A DNA stretch of 64,000 nt from Mycobacterium sp. DL440 (lineage in GTDB: Bacteria > Actinomycetota > Actinomycetes > Mycobacteriales > Mycobacteriaceae), in NCBI RefSeq assembly GCF_011745145.1, contig NZ_CP050191.1, positions 4,047,327 through 4,111,326 of the forward strand, written 5' to 3'. Shown one piece after another: positions 1 through 7,964 of the stretch. Positions within the stretch are counted from its first letter, which is position 1. Every line of letters starts with the position of its first letter. Position numbers and translations under genes: made by a program. The notes under the pieces are model-generated. The model did not search any database and was not told the DNA's origin. It saw only the letters and a program-made list of their open reading frames with translations.

Positions 1-1125
1 ATCCTGCGCATCGCGCTCTTCTTCGTGGGCTCGGCATTCCTTCTGGTGGCGATCCTGCCGTGGAACAGCGACCAGACCGCCGCGTCGCCGTTCGTCTCGG
101 CGTTCACCGAATTGGGCATCCCCTACGCCGATCACATCATGAACGCCGTGGTGCTCACAGCAGTGCTGAGCTGCCTGAACTCGGGGATGTACACGGCCTC
201 GCGGATGTTGTTCGTGCTGGCCGCCCGGCGTGAGGCACCGCCGCAACTGGTCAGCGTCACCCGTCGCGGCGTCCCAGCGCCCGCGATTCTCGCGTCATCG
301 GTGATCGGTTTCATCTGTGTGATCGCCGCGGCATTCTCGCCGAACACGATCTTCGCGTTCCTGTTGAACTCCAGCGGCGCGGTCATCCTGTTCGTCTACC
401 TGCTCATCGCGATCTCGCAGATCATGCTGCGTTACCGCGCCTCGGGCGAGACCCTCAAGGTGAAGATGTGGCTGTTCCCGGTGCTGTCGATCCTCACCGC
501 AGTAGCCATCACCGCCATCCTTGTGCAGATGTTCGTCCAGGGCGGCGACAACCGGAAGGCGCTGACGCTGAGCCTGTTGTCCTGGGCCGTGGTGATCGTG
601 CTGTTCCTGGCCAACCGCTGGTTCATCGGTCGCAGGCCCGAGGTGGCCGAGGCTCCCCGCGCGGCCGGAGCTCCGCGTCCGCACCGGGTGTTGGTGCTGG
701 CCAACGAGACCGTGGAATCCAATGAACTGCTCGACGAGCTGCGCCGCATCGGCGCGGACCGCGACGCGATCTATCAGGTGGTGGTGCCGGCCAGTCCGAT
801 CGACACCGGGGTGGCCGCCACCCATGGCCCGCTCGACATCTCCGAAGCCACCACCCGCGCGGCACAACACCGACTCGATCAGACGCTGAACACGCTGCGC
901 TCCGAGGAATTGCAGGCCGACGGCGAGTTGGGTGACTATCGTCCGCTGCGGGCGCTGGCCCATGCCGTCGAGGCGTTCCGGCCCGACCAGATCGTGATTT
1001 CGACTCTGCCGCCGGAGGATTCGGTGTGGCATCGGTTCGACGTCGTTGACCGGGCCCGCGCCGACTATCAGATCCCGGTGACCCATGTGGTGTCGCGAGC
1101 CCGTACCCAGGAGCATGCCTCGTGA
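1..1125 (+). CDS. GabP-type APC amino acid permease with C-terminal universal-stress-like domain (5' partial)
   Basis: The reading frame is open from base 1, so the start lies outside the window. The visible N-terminal part (about 215 residues) is a run of hydrophobic helices with the SGMYTASRMLF segment typical of the GABA/amino-acid permeases of the APC superfamily, which import amino acids by cation symport through the inner membrane. After the last helix (ending near LFLANRWFIG) about 150 soluble residues follow, beginning PHRVLVLAN and carrying an alternating beta/alpha pattern like a UspA domain. The stop overlaps the start of the next gene, itself a tandem USP protein, by 4 nt (GTGA), so the two are probably coupled. 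Substrate is not determinable from sequence; GABA permease is the nearest family name. Confidence 0.8.
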   Translation: MLRIALFFVGSAFLLVAILPWNSDQTAASPFVSAFTELGIPYADHIMNAVVLTAVLSCLNSGMYTASRMLFVLAARREAPPQLVSVTRRGVPAPAILASSVIGFICVIAAAFSPNTIFAFLLNSSGAVILFVYLLIAISQIMLRYRASGETLKVKMWLFPVLSILTAVAITAILVQMFVQGGDNRKALTLSLLSWAVVIVLFLANRWFIGRRPEVAEAPRAAGAPRPHRVLVLANETVESNELLDELRRIGADRDAIYQVVVPASPIDTGVAATHGPLDISEATTRAAQHRLDQTLNTLRSEELQADGELGDYRPLRALAHAVEAFRPDQIVISTLPPEDSVWHRFDVVDRARADYQIPVTHVVSRARTQEHAS

Positions 1126-2009
1126 CCATCCTGGCCGCGTTCAGTGCGAGCCGGCACAGCAGCGCCCCGCTGAACCTGGCCATCCAGATCGCCCGTACCA
1201 CGGGCGAGCAGGTGATCGCTGCGGCGGTGGTGGAACGGGCCTGGCCGCCACGTGAGGATCCGGTCGAGGGTGAGTATCTGGCCTACGTCCGCGCGCAGGC
1301 CACCCAGGCGTTGCAGCGCGCGGTCGCGGTACTGCCCATCGATCTCGACGTCACCCCGGTGGTGCACGAATCCACTTCGATACCAACGGGTTTGATCGAG
1401 CTCGCGGACGTCCACCGGGCGACTATGGTGTCGGTCGGCTCGTCCTCATCCGGGATGCTCGGCCGGGTCGCGCTCGGCAGCGTGACCGAACGCCTGGTGC
1501 ACACTGCCCGGGTTCCGGTGGCCTTCGCGCCGCGCGGGTATGCCCAGAGTGACGGGCGGATCAGCCGGCTCACCGCGGCCTACGGCGGGGAAGCCGACGT
1601 CAACGGACTCATCCCGGCCACCGCCGAGCTGGCGGCGTCATGGTCGGCCAAGCTACGCATCGTATCGTTCACGGTCCGCAACACCGCGGCGTTCGTCGGG
1701 AGCATCGAAACCTCGGCCGAGGAGTTGGTGGTGCAGCAGTGGTCACGGCGGACCATTGCCGAAATCACCAAGCAGCTCAACGCTATTCGCAACCGGATGG
1801 CCGTTCCGGACGTCGATGTGGTCGTCGGCGCGGGTCACGATTGGAATAGCGCGGTGCAGAGCATCGGATGGGACACCGGCGACATGCTGGTGCTGGGTTC
1901 AGGTGCGGCCGCCCCGAGCGCCCAGGTGTTCCTCGGCTCGGCCGCGGGCAAGATCCTGCGCCGTTCGCCGGTACCGGTGATGATCGCGCCGAGCTACCGG
2001 CGCGGCTAG
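1122..2009 (+). CDS. Tandem universal stress protein (two UspA domains)
   Basis: The protein has 295 residues and two UspA-like domains (about 1-137 and 150-295). Each ends with the nucleotide-binding G-rich loop of ATP-binding USPs: GSSSSGMLGRVALGS in the first and GSGAAAPSAQVFLGS in the second. Mycobacterial USPs of this length are usually cytoplasmic tandem-domain proteins that bind ATP and respond to stress or hypoxia. The GTG start overlaps the permease stop by 4 nt, so translational coupling is likely, and the protein may partner with the USP-like tail of that permease. The 3' end overlaps the converging HNH gene by 4 bp. No regulatory motif was recognised. Confidence 0.85.
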   Translation: MTILAAFSASRHSSAPLNLAIQIARTTGEQVIAAAVVERAWPPREDPVEGEYLAYVRAQATQALQRAVAVLPIDLDVTPVVHESTSIPTGLIELADVHRATMVSVGSSSSGMLGRVALGSVTERLVHTARVPVAFAPRGYAQSDGRISRLTAAYGGEADVNGLIPATAELAASWSAKLRIVSFTVRNTAAFVGSIETSAEELVVQQWSRRTIAEITKQLNAIRNRMAVPDVDVVVGAGHDWNSAVQSIGWDTGDMLVLGSGAAAPSAQVFLGSAAGKILRRSPVPVMIAPSYRRG

Positions 2010-2770
2010 CAATTGCCGAGCACCGCTTCCATCGCACGCTGCTCTTTCGCCGAGACCCACAGCTGGTAGGCGGCTTTCACCTCGACCTGGCGGGCCACGA
2101 ACTCACAGCGGAACGCCATGTTGGGCGGCAGCCAACTGGCCGCGTCGCGGAATGCCTTGTCGAAGTTGGGCTGCGCAGCGACCGCGATCAGGTTGCGCGG
2201 ATCGTTCGCGAAGTCCCTGCGCCGCTGCGGGTCCCAGGCCCGCGCTCCCTTGTACCAGGCGTCCGACAGGGACACGAGATGGTCGATCTGCACCGTGCTG
2301 GAGGTGTCGGGCCCGCGGGTGAACGCGATCTCGACACCGGTGTAAGGGTCGCGCAGGACACCGGTGGCGGCGTAGCAGGTGCCGGGGCGGACCGTCAGCT
2401 GAGCCAGGTCGCGGCGCAGGATGTCATCCCGGGTGTTGCAGCCGTTGTGGCCGAATTCGACGTTGACGTCGTCACTCCAAGCCTCACCGAAGCGGGACCG
2501 GGCGTAGTCGGTGTCGCGATCCCAGCCCTTGACCGGCAGCCCCGCCAACAGCATGCGGGCCCGGTCGTAGCCGGGGGTCCGTGGTGCCGGCGCCTGACCG
2601 GCGGTCGGGTATGCCGACGGGTGTGCGGGGGAATCTTCGACCGGGGTTGCCGCATGCATGCGGGCCACCACGAGCACGGCCAGCACCGCCAGGATTACCG
2701 CCACCACGAGCAGTACCGCTAATCTTCCGGTGCGCCGGCGCCGGCGGCCCGCGGGAATGACATGGCCCAC
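2006..2770 (-). CDS. Membrane-anchored or secreted HNH endonuclease family protein (DUF1524)
   Basis: The protein has 254 residues: an arginine-rich N-terminus, one hydrophobic segment at about 17-41 (membrane anchor or uncleaved signal), a proline-rich linker, then a DUF1524/HNH nuclease domain. Its core is VQIDHLVSLSDAW with a downstream NDPRNLIAV and QPNFDKA block, matching the DHxVPLxxAW...NDPxNL signature of this family, so the His-metal finger appears intact. Such proteins occur widely in actinobacteria and are predicted extracellular or periplasmic nucleases; the physiological substrate is unknown. The GTG start at 2770 has no convincing ribosome-binding site. The gene is divergent from ruc and its start lies only about 10 bp from the CIRCE operator. 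Confidence 0.75.
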   Translation of the reverse strand: MGHVIPAGRRRRRTGRLAVLLVVAVILAVLAVLVVARMHAATPVEDSPAHPSAYPTAGQAPAPRTPGYDRARMLLAGLPVKGWDRDTDYARSRFGEAWSDDVNVEFGHNGCNTRDDILRRDLAQLTVRPGTCYAATGVLRDPYTGVEIAFTRGPDTSSTVQIDHLVSLSDAWYKGARAWDPQRRRDFANDPRNLIAVAAQPNFDKAFRDAASWLPPNMAFRCEFVARQVEVKAAYQLWVSAKEQRAMEAVLGNC

Positions 2771-2779
2771 GTAGCGGTT

Positions 2780-2806
2780 CTAGCACTTGAGCCGGTAGAG
2801 TGCTAA
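2780..2806. promoter_or_regulatory. CIRCE element (HrcA operator)
   Basis: CTAGCACTT (2780-2788), a 9-bp spacer, then GAGTGCTAA (2798-2806). The consensus CIRCE is TTAGCACTC-N9-GAGTGCTAA; the right arm matches 9/9, the left 7/9, and the spacer length is exact. It lies 28 bp upstream of the ruc start and about 10 bp from the start of the divergent nuclease gene. In M. tuberculosis the orthologue Rv0991c is, as I recall, part of the HrcA heat-shock regulon, which fits. Confidence 0.88.
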
Positions 2807-2833
2807 CAAGTTTTATCAACTCGGAGGGTTTTC

Positions 2834-3166
2834 GTGCCTACCTATTCCTACGCATGCACTGAGTGCGGCAATCGGTTCGACGCGGTGCAGGCCTTCAGCG
2901 ACGACGCGCTGACCAGCTGCCCCAAGTGCTCCGGCAAGCTGCGCAAGCTCTTTGGCTCGGTGGGCGTGGTGTTCAAGGGCAGCGGGTTCTACCGCACCGA
3001 CAACCGCGAATCGGGCAAGAGCACGTCCAACGGCTCGTCCGCCAAGAGCTCCGAAGGCAGCTCTTCGAGCTCGTCCTCCGACTCGTCGTCGTCTTCGTCC
3101 GACTCGTCGAACAGTTCCTCGTCGAGCAGCTCCAGCGCCGCCCCCGCCGCGGCTGCCTCAAGCTAG
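2834..3166 (+). CDS. ruc: Ruc, redox-regulated chaperone / FmdB-family zinc-ribbon protein
   Basis: The protein has 110 residues. An N-terminal zinc ribbon carries C8-x2-C11 and C29-x2-C32, followed by a serine-dominated, disordered C-terminal tail (about residues 60-110). This is the layout and length of M. tuberculosis Rv0991c (Ruc), described as a zinc-coordinating protein that becomes a chaperone on cysteine oxidation and works with the Hsp70 system; databases usually label it an FmdB-family regulator. The GTG start is preceded by GGAGGG at 2823-2828. A CIRCE operator lies upstream, so heat induction through HrcA is expected. The following SAF-domain gene is 70 bp downstream on the same strand. 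Confidence 0.88.
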   Translation: MPTYSYACTECGNRFDAVQAFSDDALTSCPKCSGKLRKLFGSVGVVFKGSGFYRTDNRESGKSTSNGSSAKSSEGSSSSSSSDSSSSSSDSSNSSSSSSSSAAPAAAASS

Positions 3167-3236
3167 CTCCGGAAGTTATCCACAGGACGGCGAAGACGCC
3201 GTTCCCACTCGGCCGTCGCGCGCCTACCGTGGCGCC

Positions 3237-3896
3237 ATGGCCGAATCCCTCAACCCGCCGCGCTGGCATCGGTTGACGGCTGCCCGGCCCGACTGGACCC
3301 GCACAGTGGCCGCACGCCGTGCTGCCGCAGCCGGGTTGGTGCTTCTGGCGGCCATCGCGGCCCTGCGCTCCGATCCACATGGTGAGTACACCGAGATCGC
3401 GGTCGCAGCTCATGACCTGTCCCCCGGCGTCGCGTTGACCGCCACCGATGTGCGCCTGGAGCGGCGCAACACTGCCACCCTGCCCGACGGCGCCCAGCGT
3501 GACATGGCGCCGGTGATCGGCGCGACGCTGACCGCCCCGGCCCGTCGGGGCGAGGTGATCACCGATGTCCGGCTGCTCGGGTCCCGGCTGGCCGAAACGA
3601 CAGCGGGCCCGGATGCCCGCATTGTGCCGATCAAACTCAGCGACACCGCCCTGCTGGATCTGATCCGCCCCGGCGACGTGGTCGACGTGCTGACGGTGAC
3701 CGGTGATCAGGACGACAAGGGGCCGACCCGGCCGGTCGTAGTGGCCTCCGGAGCCGTGGTGGTGCTCGTTTCGGAGAAGGCCCACGGGGCCGGTGTAGGC
3801 AGCGACCGGGTGGCGCTGGTGGCGCTGCCGGCCCGCTCAGCCAATGAAGTGGCGGCCACCAGCCTGGTGCAGGCCGTCACGCTCACGATCCACTGA
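3237..3896 (+). CDS. SAF-domain membrane protein (CpaB/RcpC-like)
   Basis: The ATG at 3237 gives 219 residues. After a short basic N-terminus there is one transmembrane helix (about 24-43), then an SAF domain (about 48-115, with the DLSPGVALTATDV core) like that of CpaB/RcpC Flp-pilus and antifreeze-type proteins, and a second beta-rich part to the C-terminus. The protein is probably anchored with the SAF domain outside. No pilus genes are nearby, so a pilus role is not supported; the mycobacterial orthologue next to ruc is of unknown function. It could be co-transcribed with ruc across the 70-bp gap, though a small inverted repeat (about 3187-3202) lies between them. Confidence 0.75.
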   Translation: MAESLNPPRWHRLTAARPDWTRTVAARRAAAAGLVLLAAIAALRSDPHGEYTEIAVAAHDLSPGVALTATDVRLERRNTATLPDGAQRDMAPVIGATLTAPARRGEVITDVRLLGSRLAETTAGPDARIVPIKLSDTALLDLIRPGDVVDVLTVTGDQDDKGPTRPVVVASGAVVVLVSEKAHGAGVGSDRVALVALPARSANEVAATSLVQAVTLTIH

Positions 3897-4031
3897 GTCC
3901 GGGTTCCTTGTAGCCCAACATGTTTCATACCCATTGAAGTTGTTGTCCCACAATGACCCAGCCGTTCGGCCAACTCCGTTACTGTTTGCTTGTCCCACTT
4001 AACAACCCACACTGCAGGAAGGGTCCGGAGC

Positions 4032-4493
4032 ATGTTGAAGGGCTTCAAAGAGTTTCTCTCCCGCGGCAACGTCATCGACCTTGCGGTTGCTGTGGTCATC
4101 GGCGCGGCCTTCACCGGTCTGGTCACCTCCTTCACCGAGAAGGTAGTTCAGCCACTGGTCGACCGCATCGGCGCCGGTGGCGACCGTGACTACGGCTTCC
4201 TCAAGATCTCGTTGGGCGGTACTCCCGAGCAGTTCGTCGACTTCAACGCGGTGCTGTCAGCGTTCATCAACTTTTTGATTGTCGCGGCCGTGATCTACTT
4301 CGTCATCATGGTGCCCTACAAGAAGCTGCGCGAACGCGGCGAGGTCGAACAGGCCCAGGACACCGAGTTGGCCATCCTGACCGAGATCCGCGATCTGCTG
4401 TCCGAGAACGGGTCCGCCGGCAAGCACGTCACCGGCCCTGGCACCGGCCCGAGCCCCGACACCGCCAAGCACACCAGCGCCGACCGCACCTGA
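4032..4493 (+). CDS. mscL: Large-conductance mechanosensitive channel MscL
   Basis: The protein has 153 residues. The MLKGFKEFLSRGNVIDLAVAVVIG start is the classic MscL N-terminal amphipathic helix and first transmembrane helix; the second helix (INFLIVAAVIYFVI) and the cytoplasmic KKLRERGE bundle follow, with a longer acidic/Gly-Pro tail as in mycobacteria. It forms a homopentamer in the inner membrane that opens under membrane tension to release osmolytes. The ATG at 4032 was chosen over an upstream in-frame start at 3990 because it matches the conserved MLKGF start and follows GGAAGGG. A strong terminator follows immediately. Confidence 0.96.
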   Translation: MLKGFKEFLSRGNVIDLAVAVVIGAAFTGLVTSFTEKVVQPLVDRIGAGGDRDYGFLKISLGGTPEQFVDFNAVLSAFINFLIVAAVIYFVIMVPYKKLRERGEVEQAQDTELAILTEIRDLLSENGSAGKHVTGPGTGPSPDTAKHTSADRT

Positions 4494-4509
4494 CGGCGAC
4501 ACCGCATAC

Positions 4510-4545
4510 AAAAGCAGCCCCTGGAAATTTCCAGGGGCTGCTTTT
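4510..4545. terminator. Bidirectional intrinsic terminator between mscL and the porin gene
   Basis: A perfect palindrome with arms AAAAGCAGCCCCTGGAAA and its complement; each strand ends in a T-run. It separates the convergent mscL and porin genes and should stop transcription both ways. Confidence 0.9.
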
Positions 4546-4575
4546 GGTGCTGCTTAGAACGTGACGTTCATGTGC

Positions 4576-5211
4576 TCAGTTCATGTTCCAGGGCTCGCCG
4601 TAGGTGGTGACGCTGTCACCGGTCGAGGCGATCAGGCGGGCGAACGGACGCAGCAGCACACCACCGGCCGCACCGGTCACCGTGCCGTGCGCATTGGACA
4701 CCGCCACACCACCGGCCGGGCCCTTGACATCCACCGAGAACGTCGCCACTTCCTGGATACCGGGGCCATTGCCCAGATCCGCACTGATCGACACACCCGG
4801 GAACAGGTTCGGGGTGATGACCGACTCCAGGCCGAACGGCGGGCCGGTGATGTCACCATCGTCGATCAGGATGTTGGGGGTGGTGTAGGAGAAGTTGATC
4901 CCCACACCCAGCGACCAGGGGAAGCCGATCTGGTAACCCAGCTCCAAGGTGCCCTCGAAATCGTCGGCCCCCGGGCCGGCCACCACGTACTTGGCGCGAC
5001 CGGAATGGAACCACTCACGGGTCAGCCGGTTGCGGTCCAGCGGAAACACACCATTGAGGAAGGTGTCCCACTGCTGAACGGTCAGAGTCCGATCCTGACC
5101 ATCAACCAGGCTCAGTTCATTGTCCAGACCCGCATGAGAAATGCCCGTGCTCGTAAACAGCGCCGCGATAGCTGCAACCATCGCGACCAGCACCCGACTG
5201 AATGCCTTCAT
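4576..5211 (-). CDS. mspC: MspA-family porin, MspC-like
   Basis: The precursor has 211 residues with a 27-residue signal peptide (cleavage after ...GISHA, mature start GLDNELS). The mature protein has the MspA fold: the octameric outer-membrane channel that admits hydrophilic solutes and nutrients. In mature numbering the constriction acids D90, D91 and D93 are present. Compared with MspA as I remember it, seven positions differ, including G96, E102, P138 and A139, which are the MspC-type residues, plus V49, D57 and K136. M. smegmatis mspC also lies beside mscL, as I recall, so orthology to mspC is likely. The start at 5211 follows AGGGAGAAC. The gene may be read from a promoter upstream of the 52-residue gene (5599-5757) or from the 387-bp leader. 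Confidence 0.93.
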   Translation of the reverse strand: MKAFSRVLVAMVAAIAALFTSTGISHAGLDNELSLVDGQDRTLTVQQWDTFLNGVFPLDRNRLTREWFHSGRAKYVVAGPGADDFEGTLELGYQIGFPWSLGVGINFSYTTPNILIDDGDITGPPFGLESVITPNLFPGVSISADLGNGPGIQEVATFSVDVKGPAGGVAVSNAHGTVTGAAGGVLLRPFARLIASTGDSVTTYGEPWNMN

Positions 5212-5598
5212 GTTCTCCCTAGCTATATCGCCGGCGCTCCCGGAGGCCCACCGTTTGTGGTTGGCGTCCCGGCCCCCGCAGACCGTACCGCCGCGCAAGA
5301 CCAACATGTGATGCGGATTAGGAACTCCACACGTTGCGCTTACTTAATGCTCATCGTTGACACGAGGAACATAACGGGAGGGCATCCGAGCGGCAACGCA
5401 AGCACATATCCCCGGTGCCGCATACGTTCAATCGATCAAAATTTGCTGAAAACCGGCTGGGAGATGGCGCACAACGCCAAGACGCTGCACGTTGGACGGC
5501 GGGGCAATGGCGTGAGACCGTTCGCCTTCGCAACAACCGCAGGCCCAGACCACACTGCGCAGCCTGGGGTTTCCTGCCCTTACAAGCCGCTCACCGAT
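5212..5598. other. 387-bp non-coding interval upstream of the porin gene
   Basis: No reading frame here has convincing coding character or a start with a ribosome-binding site. Its position between two same-strand genes makes it a likely 5' leader and promoter region for the porin; mycobacterial msp genes are reported to have long regulated leaders. I could not define a promoter with confidence. Confidence 0.5.
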
Positions 5599-5757
5599 TC
5601 ATTGGTGATGGGGCGGAATGTTGTTCCGCAACCACCGGTCACGGTCGTCATCGTCGTCCGGCGAAGCGGTATCGCGTTCGTCGGGGGCGATGTCCGGGAG
5701 GGCCTCACCGAAGATCTTGTTAACTGCGTGACGGGACATTTTCTTCGCTTCCGGCAT
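5599..5757 (-). CDS. Small conserved-looking acidic protein, 52 residues
   Basis: An ATG at 5757 follows AAGGGGAA at good spacing and opens a 52-residue frame: MPEAKKMSRHAVN, then KIFGEALPDI, an acidic patch PDDDDDRDRW and an ending NNIPPHHQ. The N-terminal VFGE/LP and C-terminal DRWLRxNxPPHH patterns are ones I recall from small actinobacterial hypothetical proteins, but no function is known to me. No signal peptide or membrane segment is present. The gene lies between moaB2 and the porin on the same strand, after the moaB2 terminator, with a perfect CRP-type palindrome 14 bp before its start. ATG 5739 is an alternative, weaker start. Confidence 0.72.
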   Translation of the reverse strand: MPEAKKMSRHAVNKIFGEALPDIAPDERDTASPDDDDDRDRWLRNNIPPHHQ

Positions 5758-5770
5758 CACGATTCCCCTT

Positions 5771-5786
5771 TGTGACGAAGATCACA
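5771..5786. promoter_or_regulatory. Candidate CRP/cAMP-receptor operator
   Basis: TGTGACGAAGATCACA: perfect TGTGA-N6-TCACA symmetry, the CRP-family consensus. It sits 14 bp upstream of the 52-residue gene, close enough to overlap a core promoter, so repression or class II activation is possible. Confidence 0.65.
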
Positions 5787-5870
5787 TTTCAACTCGGGCC
5801 TTGCGTCGATGCCCGTTAACCTGCTCTTAACCAGCATGAATGCTGGGCGCCATATTCGCCAAACAAAAGA

Positions 5871-5895
5871 AAACGGCGGCCGATGGCCGCCGTTT
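5871..5895 (-). terminator. Intrinsic terminator after moaB2
   Basis: An 11-bp stem (AAACGGCGGCC) with a 3-nt loop. On the minus strand it ends in a T-rich run, 10 bp past the moaB2 stop. It isolates the pepD-moaB2 unit from the small gene and porin downstream. Confidence 0.85.
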
Positions 5896-5904
5896 CCGTG
5901 GAGC

Positions 5905-6483
5905 TCAGATCTCCAGACTTGATAACTGCCCGATCACCTGCGCAGCCAGCGGCCCAAGGGTGGCCATGCCGTCGCGCACCGCCGCGCGTGACCCGGCGAT
6001 GTTCACCACCAGCGTGCTGCCCGAGACTCCGCACAAGCCGCGGGACAGCCCGGCATCGACGATGCCGGCCGAAAGCCCCGACGCCCGCAACGCCTCGGCG
6101 ATGCCCAGCAGCTCGCGATCGAGGATGTCGAGGGTGGCCTCCGGCGTCACATCGCGCGGTGTCACCCCCGTCCCGCCCACCGACACCACCAGATCGACGC
6201 CGCCGATCACCGCGGTGTTCAGCGCGTTGCGGATCTCGACTTCGTCCGCGGCCACGACCACGACACCGTCGACGACGAATCCGGCCTCACCCAACAACTC
6301 TGTGACCAACGGGCCGCTGTGGTCTTCCTCGCCGTGTGCAGTGCGATCATCCACGACGACGACGAGCGCGCGCCCCACCAACTCCCCTGGCTGTTCCATG
6401 CCTGCAACCGTATATCCGGCGGCGGACAACGGTGAAGCCAGACGCAGTGTGGCCATCCCGCCGGGCCCGGTCAGCGTGCTCAC
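5905..6483 (-). CDS. moaB2: MogA/MoaB-family molybdenum cofactor protein MoaB2
   Basis: The protein has up to 192 residues in the MoCF-binding (MogA/MoaB) fold. The GGTGVTPRDVTPEAT motif is the molybdopterin-binding signature, where family members adenylylate molybdopterin before metal insertion. The actinobacterial MoaB2 paralogue is syntenic with pepD in M. tuberculosis (Rv0984-Rv0983), and the same 4-nt stop/start overlap with pepD is seen here. I chose the GTG at 6483 because of that overlap; an internal ATG at 6399 (MEQPGELVG) begins the conserved fold and is a possible alternative. Its cofactor role could serve the molybdopterin oxidoreductase at 20038-22233. Confidence 0.88.
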   Translation of the reverse strand: MSTLTGPGGMATLRLASPLSAAGYTVAGMEQPGELVGRALVVVVDDRTAHGEEDHSGPLVTELLGEAGFVVDGVVVVAADEVEIRNALNTAVIGGVDLVVSVGGTGVTPRDVTPEATLDILDRELLGIAEALRASGLSAGIVDAGLSRGLCGVSGSTLVVNIAGSRAAVRDGMATLGPLAAQVIGQLSSLEI

Positions 6484-7877
6484 TGCTCGGCCCTGCCGAG
6501 GGTGACCTCGATGTTCTGCGGCTTTCCGCCCTGGTCAAGGTAGGTCAGCGTGACCTTGTCGCCGGGGGCCTTGGACCGCACCGCGGCCACGAGCGCGTCA
6601 GCACTGCCGATCACCCGGTCATCGACCTTGGTGACCACCACACCGCTGGGTAGACCTGCCGCCGCCGCGGCCCCGCCGTTGGTGACCTCGACGATCTTGG
6701 CGCCGTCGCTGGTGGTGTCATTGCTGACCTGCACGCCCAGCGACGCGTGCGAGGCCGTCCCGTTCTGGATCAGCTCATCGGCGATCCGCTTGGCCTGATC
6801 CACCGGGATCGCGAAGCCCAGCCCGATCGAGCCGCTCTGTGCCTGCTGCGAATCCCCGCCCATTGTGGCGATCGCCGAGTTGATGCCCACGAGCTCGCCG
6901 TTCATGTTGACCAGCGCGCCGCCGGAGTTGCCCGGGTTGATCGCGGCATCGGTCTGGATGGCGTCGAGCACAGTGTTCTGGTTGCGGGTGTCTCCACCGG
7001 CGGCGACCGGGCGGTTCAGCGCGCTGACGATGCCGGTGGTGACGGTCCCTTCCAGGCCCAGCGGTGACCCGACGGCCACGACGTCCTGACCCACCCGCAG
7101 GTTGGCCGACGAGCCGACGGTGATCGGGGTGAGGCCAGAGACGTCCTGCGCGCGCACCACCGCGATGTCACTGCTCGGGTCGGTGCCCACCACGGTGAAC
7201 GACTTGGTAGTCCCGTCGGCAAACGTCACCTTGGTCTGGGCGCCGGCCGGTGCCGGCGCGCCGCCCGGTACCGGCGCGGGGCCGGGCCCGCCGGGCTTGG
7301 CGGCCTGCACGACGTGGTTGTTGGTCAGGATGAGGCCGTCGGCGGTGAGGATGATGCCGGAGCCCTCCTCGGACGCGCGGCCCAGGTCGGTTTCGAGCTT
7401 GACCACACTCGGCACCACCTTGGCCGCCACCTGCTCCACCGAGCCCGGAGGCAGGGCGGCCGCAGGGACGGTCGGTGCGGCGCCAAGGCCCTGTGTGCCC
7501 AGGCGCGGGTGGTCGTCGTGCACGAAGGTGGCGACACCGCCACCGATCCCGGCCGACACCACAGCCACCGCGAGCGCCCCGGCCACCAGGCCGGTCCTGG
7601 ACCGCTTCTTCGCCGAGACGGGCTGCGGGCTGGCCGGAACCCGATACGGGTCATACGGCGCGCGGTAGGCCTGCTGCGGCGGCTGTTGTTGCTGGCCCGG
7701 GTGTTGCTGTGTCTGGTGGGGCTGCTGCGGCGGCGGCAACTGCTGCTGCGGTTGTTGACGCGCATATCGCCAGTCGTAGGGCTGTGACTGGTAAGGATCA
7801 GGACGCGCACCGGCGTATCCGGGGGCGCCGCCAGGGTGCTGCTCCGGCTGCTGGGGGTACCTCGGGTGGTTCGTCAT
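6480..7877 (-). CDS. pepD: HtrA-like serine protease PepD
   Basis: The protein has 465 residues, matching M. tuberculosis PepD (464). Layout: a cytoplasmic Gln/Pro/Tyr-rich N-terminus (1-90), one transmembrane helix (95-117), a trypsin-like domain with catalytic H188 (TNNHVV), D237 (PSSDIAV) and S318 (NPGNSGGALV), and a C-terminal PDZ domain (about 378-465). It acts in the periplasm as protease and chaperone in envelope stress and is part of the MprAB/SigE network. The ATG at 7877 is chosen over an upstream frame opening because it begins the conserved MTNHPRYP and follows AGAAGAG. MprA-type repeats lie about 135 bp upstream. Confidence 0.95.
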   Translation of the reverse strand: MTNHPRYPQQPEQHPGGAPGYAGARPDPYQSQPYDWRYARQQPQQQLPPPQQPHQTQQHPGQQQQPPQQAYRAPYDPYRVPASPQPVSAKKRSRTGLVAGALAVAVVSAGIGGGVATFVHDDHPRLGTQGLGAAPTVPAAALPPGSVEQVAAKVVPSVVKLETDLGRASEEGSGIILTADGLILTNNHVVQAAKPGGPGPAPVPGGAPAPAGAQTKVTFADGTTKSFTVVGTDPSSDIAVVRAQDVSGLTPITVGSSANLRVGQDVVAVGSPLGLEGTVTTGIVSALNRPVAAGGDTRNQNTVLDAIQTDAAINPGNSGGALVNMNGELVGINSAIATMGGDSQQAQSGSIGLGFAIPVDQAKRIADELIQNGTASHASLGVQVSNDTTSDGAKIVEVTNGGAAAAAGLPSGVVVTKVDDRVIGSADALVAAVRSKAPGDKVTLTYLDQGGKPQNIEVTLGRAEQ

Positions 7878-7964
7878 TGTGCTGCGTGCTCTTCTCTTGT
7901 AAAAGGTCCGCCGGCCAGTCACGCCGATCCGGTCCGACCCGTATGTCCAACCCTCGTGTCCGTC

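Noticed and set aside
3907..4031. Longer mscL start at 3990 (MSHLTTHTAGRV...)
   Set aside because: MscL proteins start at MLKGF; the GGAAGGG ribosome-binding site is positioned for the ATG at 4032.
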